From Chloroflexota bacterium (GTDB lineage: Bacteria > Chloroflexota > Dormibacteria > CF-121), in the NCBI GenBank assembly GCA_005880615.1, contig VBID01000125.1, positions 1-53,444 on the forward strand: 53,444 nt of DNA. Reading direction: 5' to 3'. The notes below the pieces were generated by a model. It was not told where the DNA came from, ran no database searches, and saw only the letters and a program-made list of their open reading frames with translations. The translations under genes were made by a program, and so were the position numbers. Shown in pieces: positions 16,789-24,582 of this stretch (positions are counted from its first letter, which is position 1; each line of letters starts with the position of its first letter).

Positions 16789-17129
16789 GTGACCGGACGG
16801 AACCACGACCTGGCACTCCTGGCTCGCCTTCGCGTTGATGTCGCGACGATCAATCGGGCTCGCATTCTGCGGAGCTGGGCACGTCGGAAGCTCGGACGCG
16901 AGGCTCATATTGACGAGGGCACGCTATGCGACTCGTTCGCCGGCCGTCGCTCGCCAACCTTCGGCACATTGCGCGCAATTGTCAGGCGGTTGAGCTGTCG
17001 CTCGCGGAGGTTACCGCGTTCGACCCGCCGGTGGTAGGGGAGTGGCGCCGGCGGAAGACTGAGGGCCTTAGGGCCCTTGGCGCTTCAGACCAGGGAAGGT
17101 TTAACTACAGTCGGAGGCAGCAGCTGTGA
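16789..17129 (+). pseudogene. Small XRE-like HTH protein, frameshifted
   Basis: From GTG 16789 the frame reads an HTH-like segment (VDVATINRARILRSWARRKL, DEGTLCDSFAGRRSPTFGTL) and then turns into an Arg-rich tail ending at 17037. The natural continuation LSLAEVTAFDPPVVGEW is in the next frame and runs to 17129. One indel near 16985-17005 would join them into a regulator of about 110 residues. No good ribosome site is visible. It is the first of three broken genes in this stretch. Confidence 0.45.
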
Positions 17130-17166
17130 GGAGTAACCAGGCGTGCCTTAAGAGCGTTCAACTGTG

Positions 17167-18333
17167 ATGAAGGCATTCCCGCTTGTGGCGGTAGCGATCC
17201 TGATGGGCGCTTGCGGCGCCGATATGAGCACGGCTTCTTCCTCGCCGTCGACGCCTCCGTCTCCCACTGCTACGACGGCGGTGAGTGCTCCGAGACTTGA
17301 ATCGCCTTCGCCGCCAGCCTTGCCAGGTACTCCGAGCCTCCGCCTCGTATACCGATCATGGGACGGGAACCAGTACAGCATCGTCGCGGCGAATGCCGAC
17401 GGCAGCAACAGAGTGACCTTGTCGGGAGCGAACTTCGTACATCCTGACCTCATCAGATTCGTCCAGAGCCGTAGCCGGCGATGGACCGCCTGGGCCGACG
17501 GCGGTGACCTGCGCGCCGCGGCTTCCGACCGTCTGGCTTCGGCGACCACGCTCGTCACGTCCTCGAAGCTGTTATCAGTTCTGGCAATCTCCGAGGACGG
17601 CGACAGCATCGCGTATCAGACTCTCACCGAGAAGGGTCCAGAGGTTTTTTCCGCCAATCTCTATGTTGTGCGCGTCCATGACCGGTCGGTCAAATTGCTT
17701 CGAAGTTTCGACGGGCCCTTCATCGGCTGCTTGGCGGATGGAGCCTTCGATGCCAACGCGGAAAGACTGATCGCAGTTGGCTGCGGAGCCGGAAAGGCGG
17801 CGGGCTTACTCCTACTCAGTGCAGGTGACGGATCGATCATCTCGGAGGACGACGGATTCTTTGCATGGCCACGCCAGTGGGCCTTCGCGCCGGATCTCGC
17901 TACGGTCTGGCTTATAGACGAGTCGGTTAGCGAGAGTGATGTTGTGCGTTATGACACGGCGAGTCGCAAACGTGACGTTCTCTATCGGTCGCCCTCTTGG
18001 CGCCAATCAGACGGAAGTGTGGCCCCTAACCTGGGAGGATTATTCGTATTGTCGCCTGATGGGGCGACGCTTAGTTTCCCGCGAAACCCATCAGACCGCG
18101 TGCCAGAGGTCTATGCAATACCGTCATCCGGCGGCAGTCCAACAATGATCTTCAAGAGTGCCGCCTACAGCAGAGTCGAATCTTGGTCTCCCGATGGACG
18201 GTACGTCGCAGTTTCAATGGACAATTCAACGCCCACGCAACGCGTACGTCTCATTGATCCTCGAACGAAGGCTGTTGCTCCCGTCAACACGGGCGCAGGC
18301 TACATTGAGCTCCTAGCGTGGTTGGTGGCATAG
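17167..18333 (+). CDS. Predicted lipoprotein with TolB/WD40-like beta-propeller
   Basis: About 388 residues from ATG 17167 (a GTG one codon upstream is possible). A signal peptide ends in a lipobox-like ILMGAC with Cys at about position 17, followed by a Ser/Thr/Pro-rich linker (about 22-60) typical of surface lipoproteins. The rest contains propeller-type repeats (YSIVAANADGSNRVTLSG, LAISEDGDSIAY, VLSPDGATLSFPR, SWSPDGRYVAVSMD) as in TolB-like proteins. Function is unknown; an anchored binding or scaffold protein is likely. Base composition is visibly less GC-rich than the flanking operons and both sides hold broken genes, so it may be acquired. Confidence 0.75.
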   Translation: MKAFPLVAVAILMGACGADMSTASSSPSTPPSPTATTAVSAPRLESPSPPALPGTPSLRLVYRSWDGNQYSIVAANADGSNRVTLSGANFVHPDLIRFVQSRSRRWTAWADGGDLRAAASDRLASATTLVTSSKLLSVLAISEDGDSIAYQTLTEKGPEVFSANLYVVRVHDRSVKLLRSFDGPFIGCLADGAFDANAERLIAVGCGAGKAAGLLLLSAGDGSIISEDDGFFAWPRQWAFAPDLATVWLIDESVSESDVVRYDTASRKRDVLYRSPSWRQSDGSVAPNLGGLFVLSPDGATLSFPRNPSDRVPEVYAIPSSGGSPTMIFKSAAYSRVESWSPDGRYVAVSMDNSTPTQRVRLIDPRTKAVAPVNTGAGYIELLAWLVA

Positions 18334-18416
18334 CAGTTCCCCGTGATTTCAGCGAGTATAGAGACTTGGACTTGCGCCGATTTCGGAGTCTAGCGTGAAG
18401 ATCGAGCCGAATTCGA

Positions 18417-18773
18417 TAGGCCGATAGTCTCGGTTTGGGACCGGAGGCTCCTCCGCGAGCTGTTCGGATTCGACGACCTGTGGGAGGTCTACGTTACGCC
18501 GGCGAAGCGCCGTTGCGGATACTACGTCCTGCCTATCCTCTGCGTGACCGTTTCGTGGGACCGATCGAGCCGCGCATCGACCGCGAAGCGAGCGCGTTGC
18601 CGATTCTGGGCGTGTGGAGGGAGAGAGGCGTGAGGCCGCATGCCGAGCCCGGCCTGTCCGAGGCGATGGCCGCGGCGCTCGAAGCACATCGTGAATTCGC
18701 CGGCGTGGATCGCATACAGCTCCCGAGGGGTCTGCGGACTCCGATATTCGGTATTCGAAACCGCGCTAGGTGA
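18417..18773 (+). pseudogene. Remnant of an AlkZ-like winged-helix DNA glycosylase
   Basis: Two frames together carry the C-terminal signature of the winged-helix family that includes AlkZ/YcaQ. First comes WDRRLLRELFGFDDLWEVYV with TPAKRRCGYYVLPIL, then after a shift near 18540 DRFVGPIEPRIDREASALPI and LGVWRERGV. A second shift near 18430 separates the expected DSLVWD. The N-terminal two thirds are missing and no start is visible. It is a decayed fragment; confidence rests on motif order. Confidence 0.5.
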
Positions 18774-18795
18774 GCCCACGAGGCCAGCGTTTGCA

Positions 18796-19165
18796 TCAGC
18801 GCTTGCCGGTGTCGGCCGCGACGGCTGCTCGAATGAGTTGCCGCAGGGCCGGTTCGTTGACACGATCGCCTTTCACGAAGCCGATCGAACGCGAGGCTTT
18901 GGCGTCGAGGTCGCCGTTGAACAGTTGGTGCGGGTCCGGCAGGCTGGCACCCCTGAAGAAATTGAGGTTTCACGCTGTCTTTGAAGGCGCCGATGGCGCA
19001 GACGTTCCCCTTCGACGTCCAGACCGGGGTACCCCATTTCCAATCCTCTTTCAGGCTGGGATCAGACTTGTTGATGACCGCGCGCAGTTGCTTCATCAGG
19101 TCGCCACGCCAGTCGGTCAACCTGGCGATCTGTTCGTCGATGAGACCGGACGGTTTCTCGGGCAT
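18796..19165 (-). pseudogene. DUF1801-family protein, frameshifted
   Basis: ATG 19165, with a GGAGG ribosome site, opens a frame reading MPEKPSGLIDEQIARL, DWKWGTPVW and CAIGAFKDSVK. The continuation NFFRGASLPDPHQLFN, DAKASRSIGFVKGDRVNE, ending at the stop at 18796, is in another frame. Removing one C near 18970 would give a normal protein of about 122 residues of the DUF1801 group (small cytoplasmic proteins of unclear function). Without correction the first frame runs on as nonsense. Confidence 0.7.
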
Positions 19166-19242
19166 TTCCACTCCTCCCGAGAACAATCTTCGCCGATCGT
19201 TCCGCCGCCCCGGCGCCGGGCGTGGCCAACCTCCCTTGGCCG

Positions 19243-19271
19243 TTGACAGACATATTGATTGGCCGTACGAT
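19243..19271 (+). promoter_or_regulatory. Promoter of the aroF leader
   Basis: Perfect TTGACA (19243-19248), 17 bp, TACGAT (19266-19271). It predicts a transcript starting near 19278, four or so bases before the ATG of a 21-codon leader ORF and about 150 nt before aroF. Confidence 0.65.
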
Positions 19272-19281
19272 AGCGGGACCT

Positions 19282-19347
19282 ATGCGGCGCAGGGCATTCA
19301 GCTTCACGTTTACCGGGCCGGCTCGGGGCCGGCACGGGTCGAGCTAG
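19282..19347 (+). CDS. 21-codon leader ORF with Phe-x-Phe-x-Phe, candidate attenuator of aroF
   Basis: The ORF begins MRRRAFSFTFTGPARG and stops at TAG 19345-19347. Three of its six codons from the sixth onward are Phe. It begins almost at the predicted transcription start. A GCCGGC/GCCGGC stem with a 5-nt loop (19317-19333) overlaps its second half, so ribosome position could change folding. DAHP synthase downstream is the entry point to aromatic amino acids, so Phe sensing makes sense. The leader is short and the Phe count modest, so this is a hypothesis. Confidence 0.5.
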   Translation: MRRRAFSFTFTGPARGRHGSS

Positions 19348-19428
19348 CGCCGCTCACCCACCGCCGCCGCCGACCGCCGGCCTCCCTCCCCTCGTCAGAC
19401 TCTCGGCGCATCTGGAGGATCGAGGAAA

Positions 19429-20205
19429 ATGTCAGCGGCGGTTTTATCACTTCTCACAAAGTCCACCGTTCGAATCGGCGAGGTCCCGGTGGGTTCGGCC
19501 CGGCCGGTCCTGATTGCGGGTCCGTGCGCCGTCGAGCCCGATTACGTGGAGACGGCCGAGCGGCTCCGGCTTCTCGGCGTCGACATTCTGCGCGGGTGCG
19601 CGTTCAAGCCGCGCACACGTCCCGACAGCTTCCAGGGCATGGGGGCGGCCGGCCTGGAACTGGTGGCCGAGGCGCGCCGGAGAACCGGACTGCCGGTGGT
19701 GACGGAGGTGGTGGCCGAAGATGAGGTGGCGATCGTCGCCGCCGTGGCCGACTGCCTGCAAATCGGCTCGCGCAACATGCAGAACTTCCGGCTGCTGGTG
19801 CGGACCGGCGAAAGCGGCCTGCCAGTCTTACTCAAGCGCGGGTTCAGCGCCACCTACGACGAGTGGCTGGCGGCGGCGGCCTACATCCAGCAGACTGGCA
19901 ACGACCGGGTCATTCTCTGCGAGCGCGGGATTCGCACCTTCGAGCCCCGCACCCGAAACACGCTCGATCTGAGTGCGGTGCCGGCTCTCCGCGAGCTCAC
20001 CGACCTGCCCATCATCGTGGATCCCAGCCACGCCGCCGGCCGGGCTTCGCTGGTGCCGCCGCTCTGCCGGGCGGCCCTGGCGGTGGGAGCCGATGGCCTG
20101 ATGGTGGAAGCGCATCCGCGGCCGCGCGACTCGTGGTGCGACGCGGAGCAGGCGTTGAGCCTGGAGGAACTGGCGCCGCTGGTCGCCTGGATGACGACCG
20201 GCTAG
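19429..20205 (+). CDS. aroF: 3-deoxy-7-phosphoheptulonate (DAHP) synthase
   Basis: A 258-residue class I-beta (AroF/KDO8P-like) DAHP synthase that condenses PEP and erythrose 4-phosphate at the head of the shikimate pathway. Motifs are AGPCAVEP, CAFKPRTRPDSFQG, LQIGSRNMQNF, VLLKRGFSATYDEW, ILCERGIRTFEPRTRNT and IIVDPSHAAGR. There is no N-terminal ferredoxin-like or chorismate-mutase regulatory domain, so feedback control would have to be transcriptional. The ATG follows a GGAGG/GAGG-rich stretch. Its stop shares the palindrome CTAG with the stop of the convergent argG. Confidence 0.94.
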   Translation: MSAAVLSLLTKSTVRIGEVPVGSARPVLIAGPCAVEPDYVETAERLRLLGVDILRGCAFKPRTRPDSFQGMGAAGLELVAEARRRTGLPVVTEVVAEDEVAIVAAVADCLQIGSRNMQNFRLLVRTGESGLPVLLKRGFSATYDEWLAAAAYIQQTGNDRVILCERGIRTFEPRTRNTLDLSAVPALRELTDLPIIVDPSHAAGRASLVPPLCRAALAVGADGLMVEAHPRPRDSWCDAEQALSLEELAPLVAWMTTG

Positions 20206-21422
20206 TCGGCTTGAGGAGGCCGCCCGTCCACGCCCTGGACCAGGGCTTGGGTGCGCAGCGGTAAACCCACCAGGGTGATGAACCCGCGAGCCGCCGCGTG
20301 GTCGAACTCGTCGCCGCTCGAGTAGGTGGCGAGCTGAGGCCGGTACAACGAATAACGCGATTTCCGGCCGGCCACTCGGGCCGTCCCCCGGTGGAGCGCG
20401 ATCCGAACAGTCCCTTCGACGACCACCTGCGTGCTGGCGACATAGGCATCGAGCGACGCGCGGTGGGCGGAGAACCATTTGCCCTGGTAGACCAGCCGCG
20501 CGTATTCCTGAGCGACCTGTCGCTTGAAGCCCGCCCCCTCCCCTTCCAGCACCAGCTCTTCAAGCGCGCGATGGGCCAGGTGCAGGATCACCGCCGCCGG
20601 GGCTTCGTAGACCTCGCGGGACTTGATGCCGACAAAGCGGTCCTCGATCATGTCGATGCGGCCCACGCCATGCAGGCCGCCGCGCCGGTTCAGATCTTCG
20701 ACCAGGGCGACGGCCTCGAGCACCTTGCCATCCAACGCCACCGGGGTCCCAGTCTCGAACGCGATCTCGACGGTCTCCGCCGGCTCCGGAGTCTCCGTCA
20801 GGGGCCTGGTCCAGGCGAACGCGTCCTCGGGCGCTTCATGCGTGGCGTCTTCCAGATCGCCGGCCTCGATGGACCGGCCCCACAAGTTCTCGTCAATGCT
20901 GTACGGGGAGGCCGGCTTGACGGTGACCGGAATCCCGTGCTGCCGGGCATACGCGATCTCCTCCTCGCGGGTCATCGCCATGCCATCCCGCAAGGGGGCG
21001 AGGACGCGCAGCTTGGGCGCCAGGGCCTGGACCGCGACGTCGAAGCGCACCTGGTCATTGCCCTTGCCTGTCGATCCATGGGCCACCCAGGTCGCGCCTT
21101 CCTCGCGCGCCACCCCCACCAACCGCTCCGCGATCAACGGGCGGCCGAGCGCGGTGGCCAGCGGGTACTGATCCTGGTATAGCGCCCCGGCCCGCAGCGC
21201 CCGCCAGCAGAACCGCTCGAGGAAAGCACGCCGTTGATCTTCGAACCGCGTCGCGATCGCGCCAGCGGCCAGGGCCCGCTGCCGGATGGCTTCCAGGTCA
21301 AGCTGTCCACCCAGGTCAACCGTCAGGGTGATCACGTCGAACCCGCGCGTCTCCTGCAGCCACTTCACGGCCACTGACGTGTCCAGCCCTCCGGAGTACG
21401 CCAGGACAATCTTTTCAGCCAT
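20202..21422 (-). CDS. argG: Argininosuccinate synthase 1
   Basis: A 406-residue ATP-dependent ligase joining citrulline and aspartate. The P-loop LAYSGGLDTSVAVKWL opens the protein; HGSTGKGNDQVRFDV, KPASPYSIDENLWGRSIE and the C-terminal tetramerisation helix are present. ATG 21422 follows the argR stop by 5 nt. It is the last gene of a minus-strand operon (argG2, argH, argR, argG1) and differs markedly from the second ArgG at 23272-24519; this copy resembles the ordinary bacterial type. Confidence 0.93.
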   Translation of the reverse strand: MAEKIVLAYSGGLDTSVAVKWLQETRGFDVITLTVDLGGQLDLEAIRQRALAAGAIATRFEDQRRAFLERFCWRALRAGALYQDQYPLATALGRPLIAERLVGVAREEGATWVAHGSTGKGNDQVRFDVAVQALAPKLRVLAPLRDGMAMTREEEIAYARQHGIPVTVKPASPYSIDENLWGRSIEAGDLEDATHEAPEDAFAWTRPLTETPEPAETVEIAFETGTPVALDGKVLEAVALVEDLNRRGGLHGVGRIDMIEDRFVGIKSREVYEAPAAVILHLAHRALEELVLEGEGAGFKRQVAQEYARLVYQGKWFSAHRASLDAYVASTQVVVEGTVRIALHRGTARVAGRKSRYSLYRPQLATYSSGDEFDHAAARGFITLVGLPLRTQALVQGVDGRPPQAD

Positions 21423-21427
21423 GGGGG

Positions 21428-21910
21428 TCAGTCCTCCGGGTCGACGTAGGCGCCCAGGCGAGCCAGCCGCTGGGCCACCGACTCATATCCGCCCTTCTTC
21501 CCGTTCAGCGCCACGAAGATGGTGTCGTCACCGGCCACCGTGCCCACGATCTCCGGCCAGGCGGTTGCATCGAGAGCCGAAGCCAGCGTGTGCGCCGAGC
21601 CCGGGAGCGTCACCAGCACCGCCAGTCCCTGGCCGCGCTTGACGGTCAGCGGCAGGTCACGCAAGAGCCGGCGCAGCCGGTCCTCGCGTCCGGCCTGTGA
21701 GGCCACGCCGAACCCGTTTTCCGGCTGGACGTAGTGGCTGTCCGCTCCGGCGACTCGTACCAGCCCCAGCTCGGCGATATCGCGCGACACGGTAGCCTGG
21801 GTCGCCTCCAGTCCCGACCGGTGTAGCTGTCGCACCAGCTCGTCCTGGGTCGCGATCTGGCGCCTGCGGATCAGCGACAGGATGGCCTCCTGCCGCTTCT
21901 GCTTACCCAC
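21428..21910 (-). CDS. argR: Arginine repressor ArgR
   Basis: 160 residues. The N-terminal winged helix (about 1-70) includes RQEAILSLIRRRQIATQDEL and ATQATVSRDIAELGL; the C-terminal hexamerisation/arginine-binding domain includes EIVGTVAGDDTIFVAL with the conserved GDDT. It senses arginine and represses arginine synthesis genes. The GTG start overlaps the argH stop by 8 nt. Its likely target is the palindrome between argG2 and argX (24541-24578), so it would autoregulate its own operon. Confidence 0.93.
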   Translation of the reverse strand: MGKQKRQEAILSLIRRRQIATQDELVRQLHRSGLEATQATVSRDIAELGLVRVAGADSHYVQPENGFGVASQAGREDRLRRLLRDLPLTVKRGQGLAVLVTLPGSAHTLASALDATAWPEIVGTVAGDDTIFVALNGKKGGYESVAQRLARLGAYVDPED

Positions 21911-23261
21911 GGGCCAGGGCTTCCTTCACGCGGGCGGGCGCCGTGCCGCCCACGACCGCGCGCGCATTGAGGGCGGCCTCCAGCGTCAGGCTCTCAAACA
22001 GGTCCGCCTGAAAGAGCGGCGAAAACGTCTGCCACTCCTGAATGGTCAGGCCCTCCAGGGGTCGGCCCTCTTTGATGGCGAAGGCCACCGCCCGCCCGAC
22101 CAGGCGATGGGCCTCTCGGAACGGCATCCCGCGGCGGGTCAGGTAGTCGGCGGCCTCGGTGGCCAGCGTGTATCCGTCCAGCGCGGCGGCCCGCATCCGG
22201 GCGGGATTGAGCCGGATCCCCTTGACCAGGCGGGTGGTGACCACCAGCGCCGCGAGCGTGGTGTCCACGCCGTCGAACACAGCTTCCTTGTCCTCTTGCA
22301 GGTCGCGGTTGTAGGCGAGCGGGAGGCCCTTCATCACCATCAGGAGGGCTACGAGATCCCCGGTGACCCGCCCGGTCTTCGCCCGCACCAGCTCCGCGGC
22401 GCAGGGGTTCTTCTTGTTGGGCATCATCGAGCTGCCACTGGCCAGGGCGTCCGGCAGTTCAGCAAAGCCGAACTCTGCGGTGGTCCAGAGGACGATCTCG
22501 CCGTTGAGGCGGGAGAGGTGGATCATCAGGATGGAAAGCGCGGCCAGCAGCTCAAGGGCGAAATCGCGGTCGGAGACCGCGTCCAGAGAGTTTGCCGTCG
22601 GCCGGCTGAACCCGAGGTCGCGGGCCAGCGAATCGCGGTCGATGGCCACTCCACTGCCGGCCAGCGCCCCGGCGCCCAGTGGCGACTCATCGGCCCGCCG
22701 GGCGGCGTCCGCGAGGCGCCCGCGGTCGCGCCGCAGCATCTCCACGTAGGCCAGCAGGTGATGCGCCAGCAGGACGGGCTGGGCGCGCTGGGTATGCGTG
22801 TAGCCCGGCATCACGACGTCGAGGTGCTCGGCGGCTCGCGTGCGCAACGCTTGCTCCAGCTCCGTAAGGCCACCGCCGAGCTCGAGGGCCGCCCGCCGAA
22901 CGTAGAGGCGAAGGTCGACCGCTACCTGGTCATTGCGGCTGCGGCCGGTGTGCAGCTTGCCGCCCACCGGGCCGATCCTCTCGATTAGCCGGGCCTCGAT
23001 GGCCATGTGGATGTCCTCGCTCCCCTCGGGCAGCGCCTGCCCCGCCTCCAGCTCGTCGCCTATCGACTGCAGGCCGCGGTCGATGGCGATCCCCTCGTCC
23101 CTGGTGAGGACGCCGGCCGCCACCAGCGCCCTGGCATACGCTCGGCTCCCCTGGATGTCCTCCCGGAAGAGGCGGTAGTCGACCTGGAGCGAGCGCAGGA
23201 AGCGGTCGACCAGCGGGTCGGGCTCCTCCCCGAAGCGGCCGCCCCAGGGCTGGGTGCTCAC
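21903..23261 (-). CDS. argH: Argininosuccinate lyase
   Basis: 452 residues from GTG 23261, which places the family opening WGGRFGEEPDPLVDRFLRSL at the N-terminus; longer in-frame readings run back into argG2 and were rejected. The fumarase/aspartase-superfamily signature GSSMMPNKKNP and the conserved TGRSRNDQVAVDLRL and YTHTQRAQPV are present. It splits argininosuccinate into arginine and fumarate. It starts 10 nt after the argG2 stop and overlaps argR. Confidence 0.94.
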   Translation of the reverse strand: MSTQPWGGRFGEEPDPLVDRFLRSLQVDYRLFREDIQGSRAYARALVAAGVLTRDEGIAIDRGLQSIGDELEAGQALPEGSEDIHMAIEARLIERIGPVGGKLHTGRSRNDQVAVDLRLYVRRAALELGGGLTELEQALRTRAAEHLDVVMPGYTHTQRAQPVLLAHHLLAYVEMLRRDRGRLADAARRADESPLGAGALAGSGVAIDRDSLARDLGFSRPTANSLDAVSDRDFALELLAALSILMIHLSRLNGEIVLWTTAEFGFAELPDALASGSSMMPNKKNPCAAELVRAKTGRVTGDLVALLMVMKGLPLAYNRDLQEDKEAVFDGVDTTLAALVVTTRLVKGIRLNPARMRAAALDGYTLATEAADYLTRRGMPFREAHRLVGRAVAFAIKEGRPLEGLTIQEWQTFSPLFQADLFESLTLEAALNARAVVGGTAPARVKEALARG

Positions 23262-23271
23262 CCGGCGGGCC

Positions 23272-24519
23272 TCAGCCGGCGGCCAGCTTCGTCTGCCGTT
23301 TGGCCAGCACTTCCCAGGGCAGTCCCCCGATCTGGGCCGCCGGCCCGCACAGCTGCTGGTTGAAGCTTCGGCTCTGCAGGCCGCGGATCTCGGGGAAGAA
23401 GAGCGCATAGTCGCTCTCCCGACGCTTGAGATCGATCGTGCCCTTGAAGAGGTCCGCGGTAACAGTCCCATTGACGACCTGCTGGGTGGAGGTGATGAAT
23501 GCATCCAGCGCCTCCTTCAGCGGATGGAACCAGGCCCCGTGATAGACGAGGTAGGCCCACTGGCGATCGACGTCGGCCTTGTACTGGACCTCCTCCTTGG
23601 TCAGACAGAACTGCTCCAGGTCGTGATGCAGCTTGAGCAGCACGAACGCGGCGGGGGCTTCGTAGAGCTCGCGCGACTTGAGCCCCATGATCCCGTCCTC
23701 GAAGATGTCGATCTTGCCGATGCCGTGCTGGCCGGCCAGGATGTTGAGCTCGCCGATCAAGGCCTGGAGGCCCATGGGCTTTCCATTCAGCGCGACCGGC
23801 ACGCCCCGCTCGAAGGTCACCGCGACCTCGGTCGGGGTTTCGGGCACCTGGGTCAGCGGCTTCCACCAGATCCAGGCGTTGTCCGGCACTTCCTGCTGCA
23901 GGCGGATGGCGCCCGAGGCCAGGCTGCGGCACCACAGTGTCTTGTCGTCGCCGCCCTGCATCACCTCGGTGACCGGGATCCCCAGTTCCCGGCAGATCTC
24001 TTCTTCCTCGTCGCGGGTCAGGTCGAAGTCGCGGACCGGGACCACGATTTCGAGCTGGGGGGCGAAGAGCTTGAAGACGTTGTGCATCCGATACTGGTCG
24101 TTGCCCTTGCCGCTGCTGCCCTCCATGATCGCGTCGCAGCCGCGGGCCAGCGCCAGCTGGGCCACCTTCTTGGCGATCAGCTGGCGGGTCATGGAGGTGG
24201 AGACCGGATAGCCCTCGTAACTGGAGTTGGCCTGGATGGCCTTGGGGAGCCACTCGGTGGCGAACTCCTCCTTGGCGTCGATGATCACCGGCTCGATGCC
24301 GAGCACCTCGGCCTTCTGCACCGCCACCTGCATCTCTTCGTCGCCCTGGCCGACGTCCACCGTGACGGCGATCAGCTCCTCGACGTGATAGCGCTGATGG
24401 GCCAGGGCGGCACAGAGTGAGGAGTCCAGCCCACCCGAGTAGGCGAGCGCGACCTTCTTGACGGTCCTCACCGGGGTCGAAGCGATCTTCTCGAGCAGGG
24501 CGCTGGCAGTGGCGAGCAT
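23272..24519 (-). CDS. argG: Argininosuccinate synthase 2 (divergent type)
   Basis: 415 residues from ATG 24519 with a GGGAGG ribosome site. The ATP pyrophosphatase loop is LAYSGGLDSSLCAAL, followed by TVDVGQGDEE, GSSGKGNDQYRMHNVF, GGDDKTLWCRS and GLKSRELYEAPAAF. It keeps the ArgG fold but is clearly a different lineage from the downstream copy, with an N-terminal extension of about 20 residues and FKLFAP where the usual enzyme has an R-A-L-A-P-type segment. It is the first gene of the arg operon and lies opposite argX. It could be the main citrulline ligase, with copy 1 as a backup, or act on a related substrate. Confidence 0.88.
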   Translation of the reverse strand: MLATASALLEKIASTPVRTVKKVALAYSGGLDSSLCAALAHQRYHVEELIAVTVDVGQGDEEMQVAVQKAEVLGIEPVIIDAKEEFATEWLPKAIQANSSYEGYPVSTSMTRQLIAKKVAQLALARGCDAIMEGSSGKGNDQYRMHNVFKLFAPQLEIVVPVRDFDLTRDEEEEICRELGIPVTEVMQGGDDKTLWCRSLASGAIRLQQEVPDNAWIWWKPLTQVPETPTEVAVTFERGVPVALNGKPMGLQALIGELNILAGQHGIGKIDIFEDGIMGLKSRELYEAPAAFVLLKLHHDLEQFCLTKEEVQYKADVDRQWAYLVYHGAWFHPLKEALDAFITSTQQVVNGTVTADLFKGTIDLKRRESDYALFFPEIRGLQSRSFNQQLCGPAAQIGGLPWEVLAKRQTKLAAG

Positions 24520-24540
24520 GGCAGGCCTCCCAGGGATAAG

Positions 24541-24578
24541 GTTGCATGAGTATACAGCTTTCTGTATGATTACGCAAC
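24541..24578. promoter_or_regulatory. ArgR-type operator with fully overlapping divergent promoters
   Basis: Two imperfect 17-bp arms (GTTGCATGAGTATACAG and CTGTATGATTACGCAAC; 13 of 17 positions complementary) are separated by 4 bp. The AT-rich ATGAnTATnCA cores resemble ARG boxes. Plus strand: TTGCAT (24542-24547), 17 bp, TATGAT (24565-24570) leads to argX. Minus strand: TTGCGT (24577-24572), 17 bp, TATACT (24554-24549) leads to argG2. The -10 of each promoter lies beside the -35 of the other, so ArgR binding would block both. The argX mRNA would have a leader of only about 6 nt. Confidence 0.65.
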
Positions 24579-24582
24579 GCAC

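Noticed and set aside
23262-23504. Longer argH start inside argG2
   Set aside because: The extra residues are low-complexity shadow sequence; GTG 23261 gives the conserved WGGRF opening.
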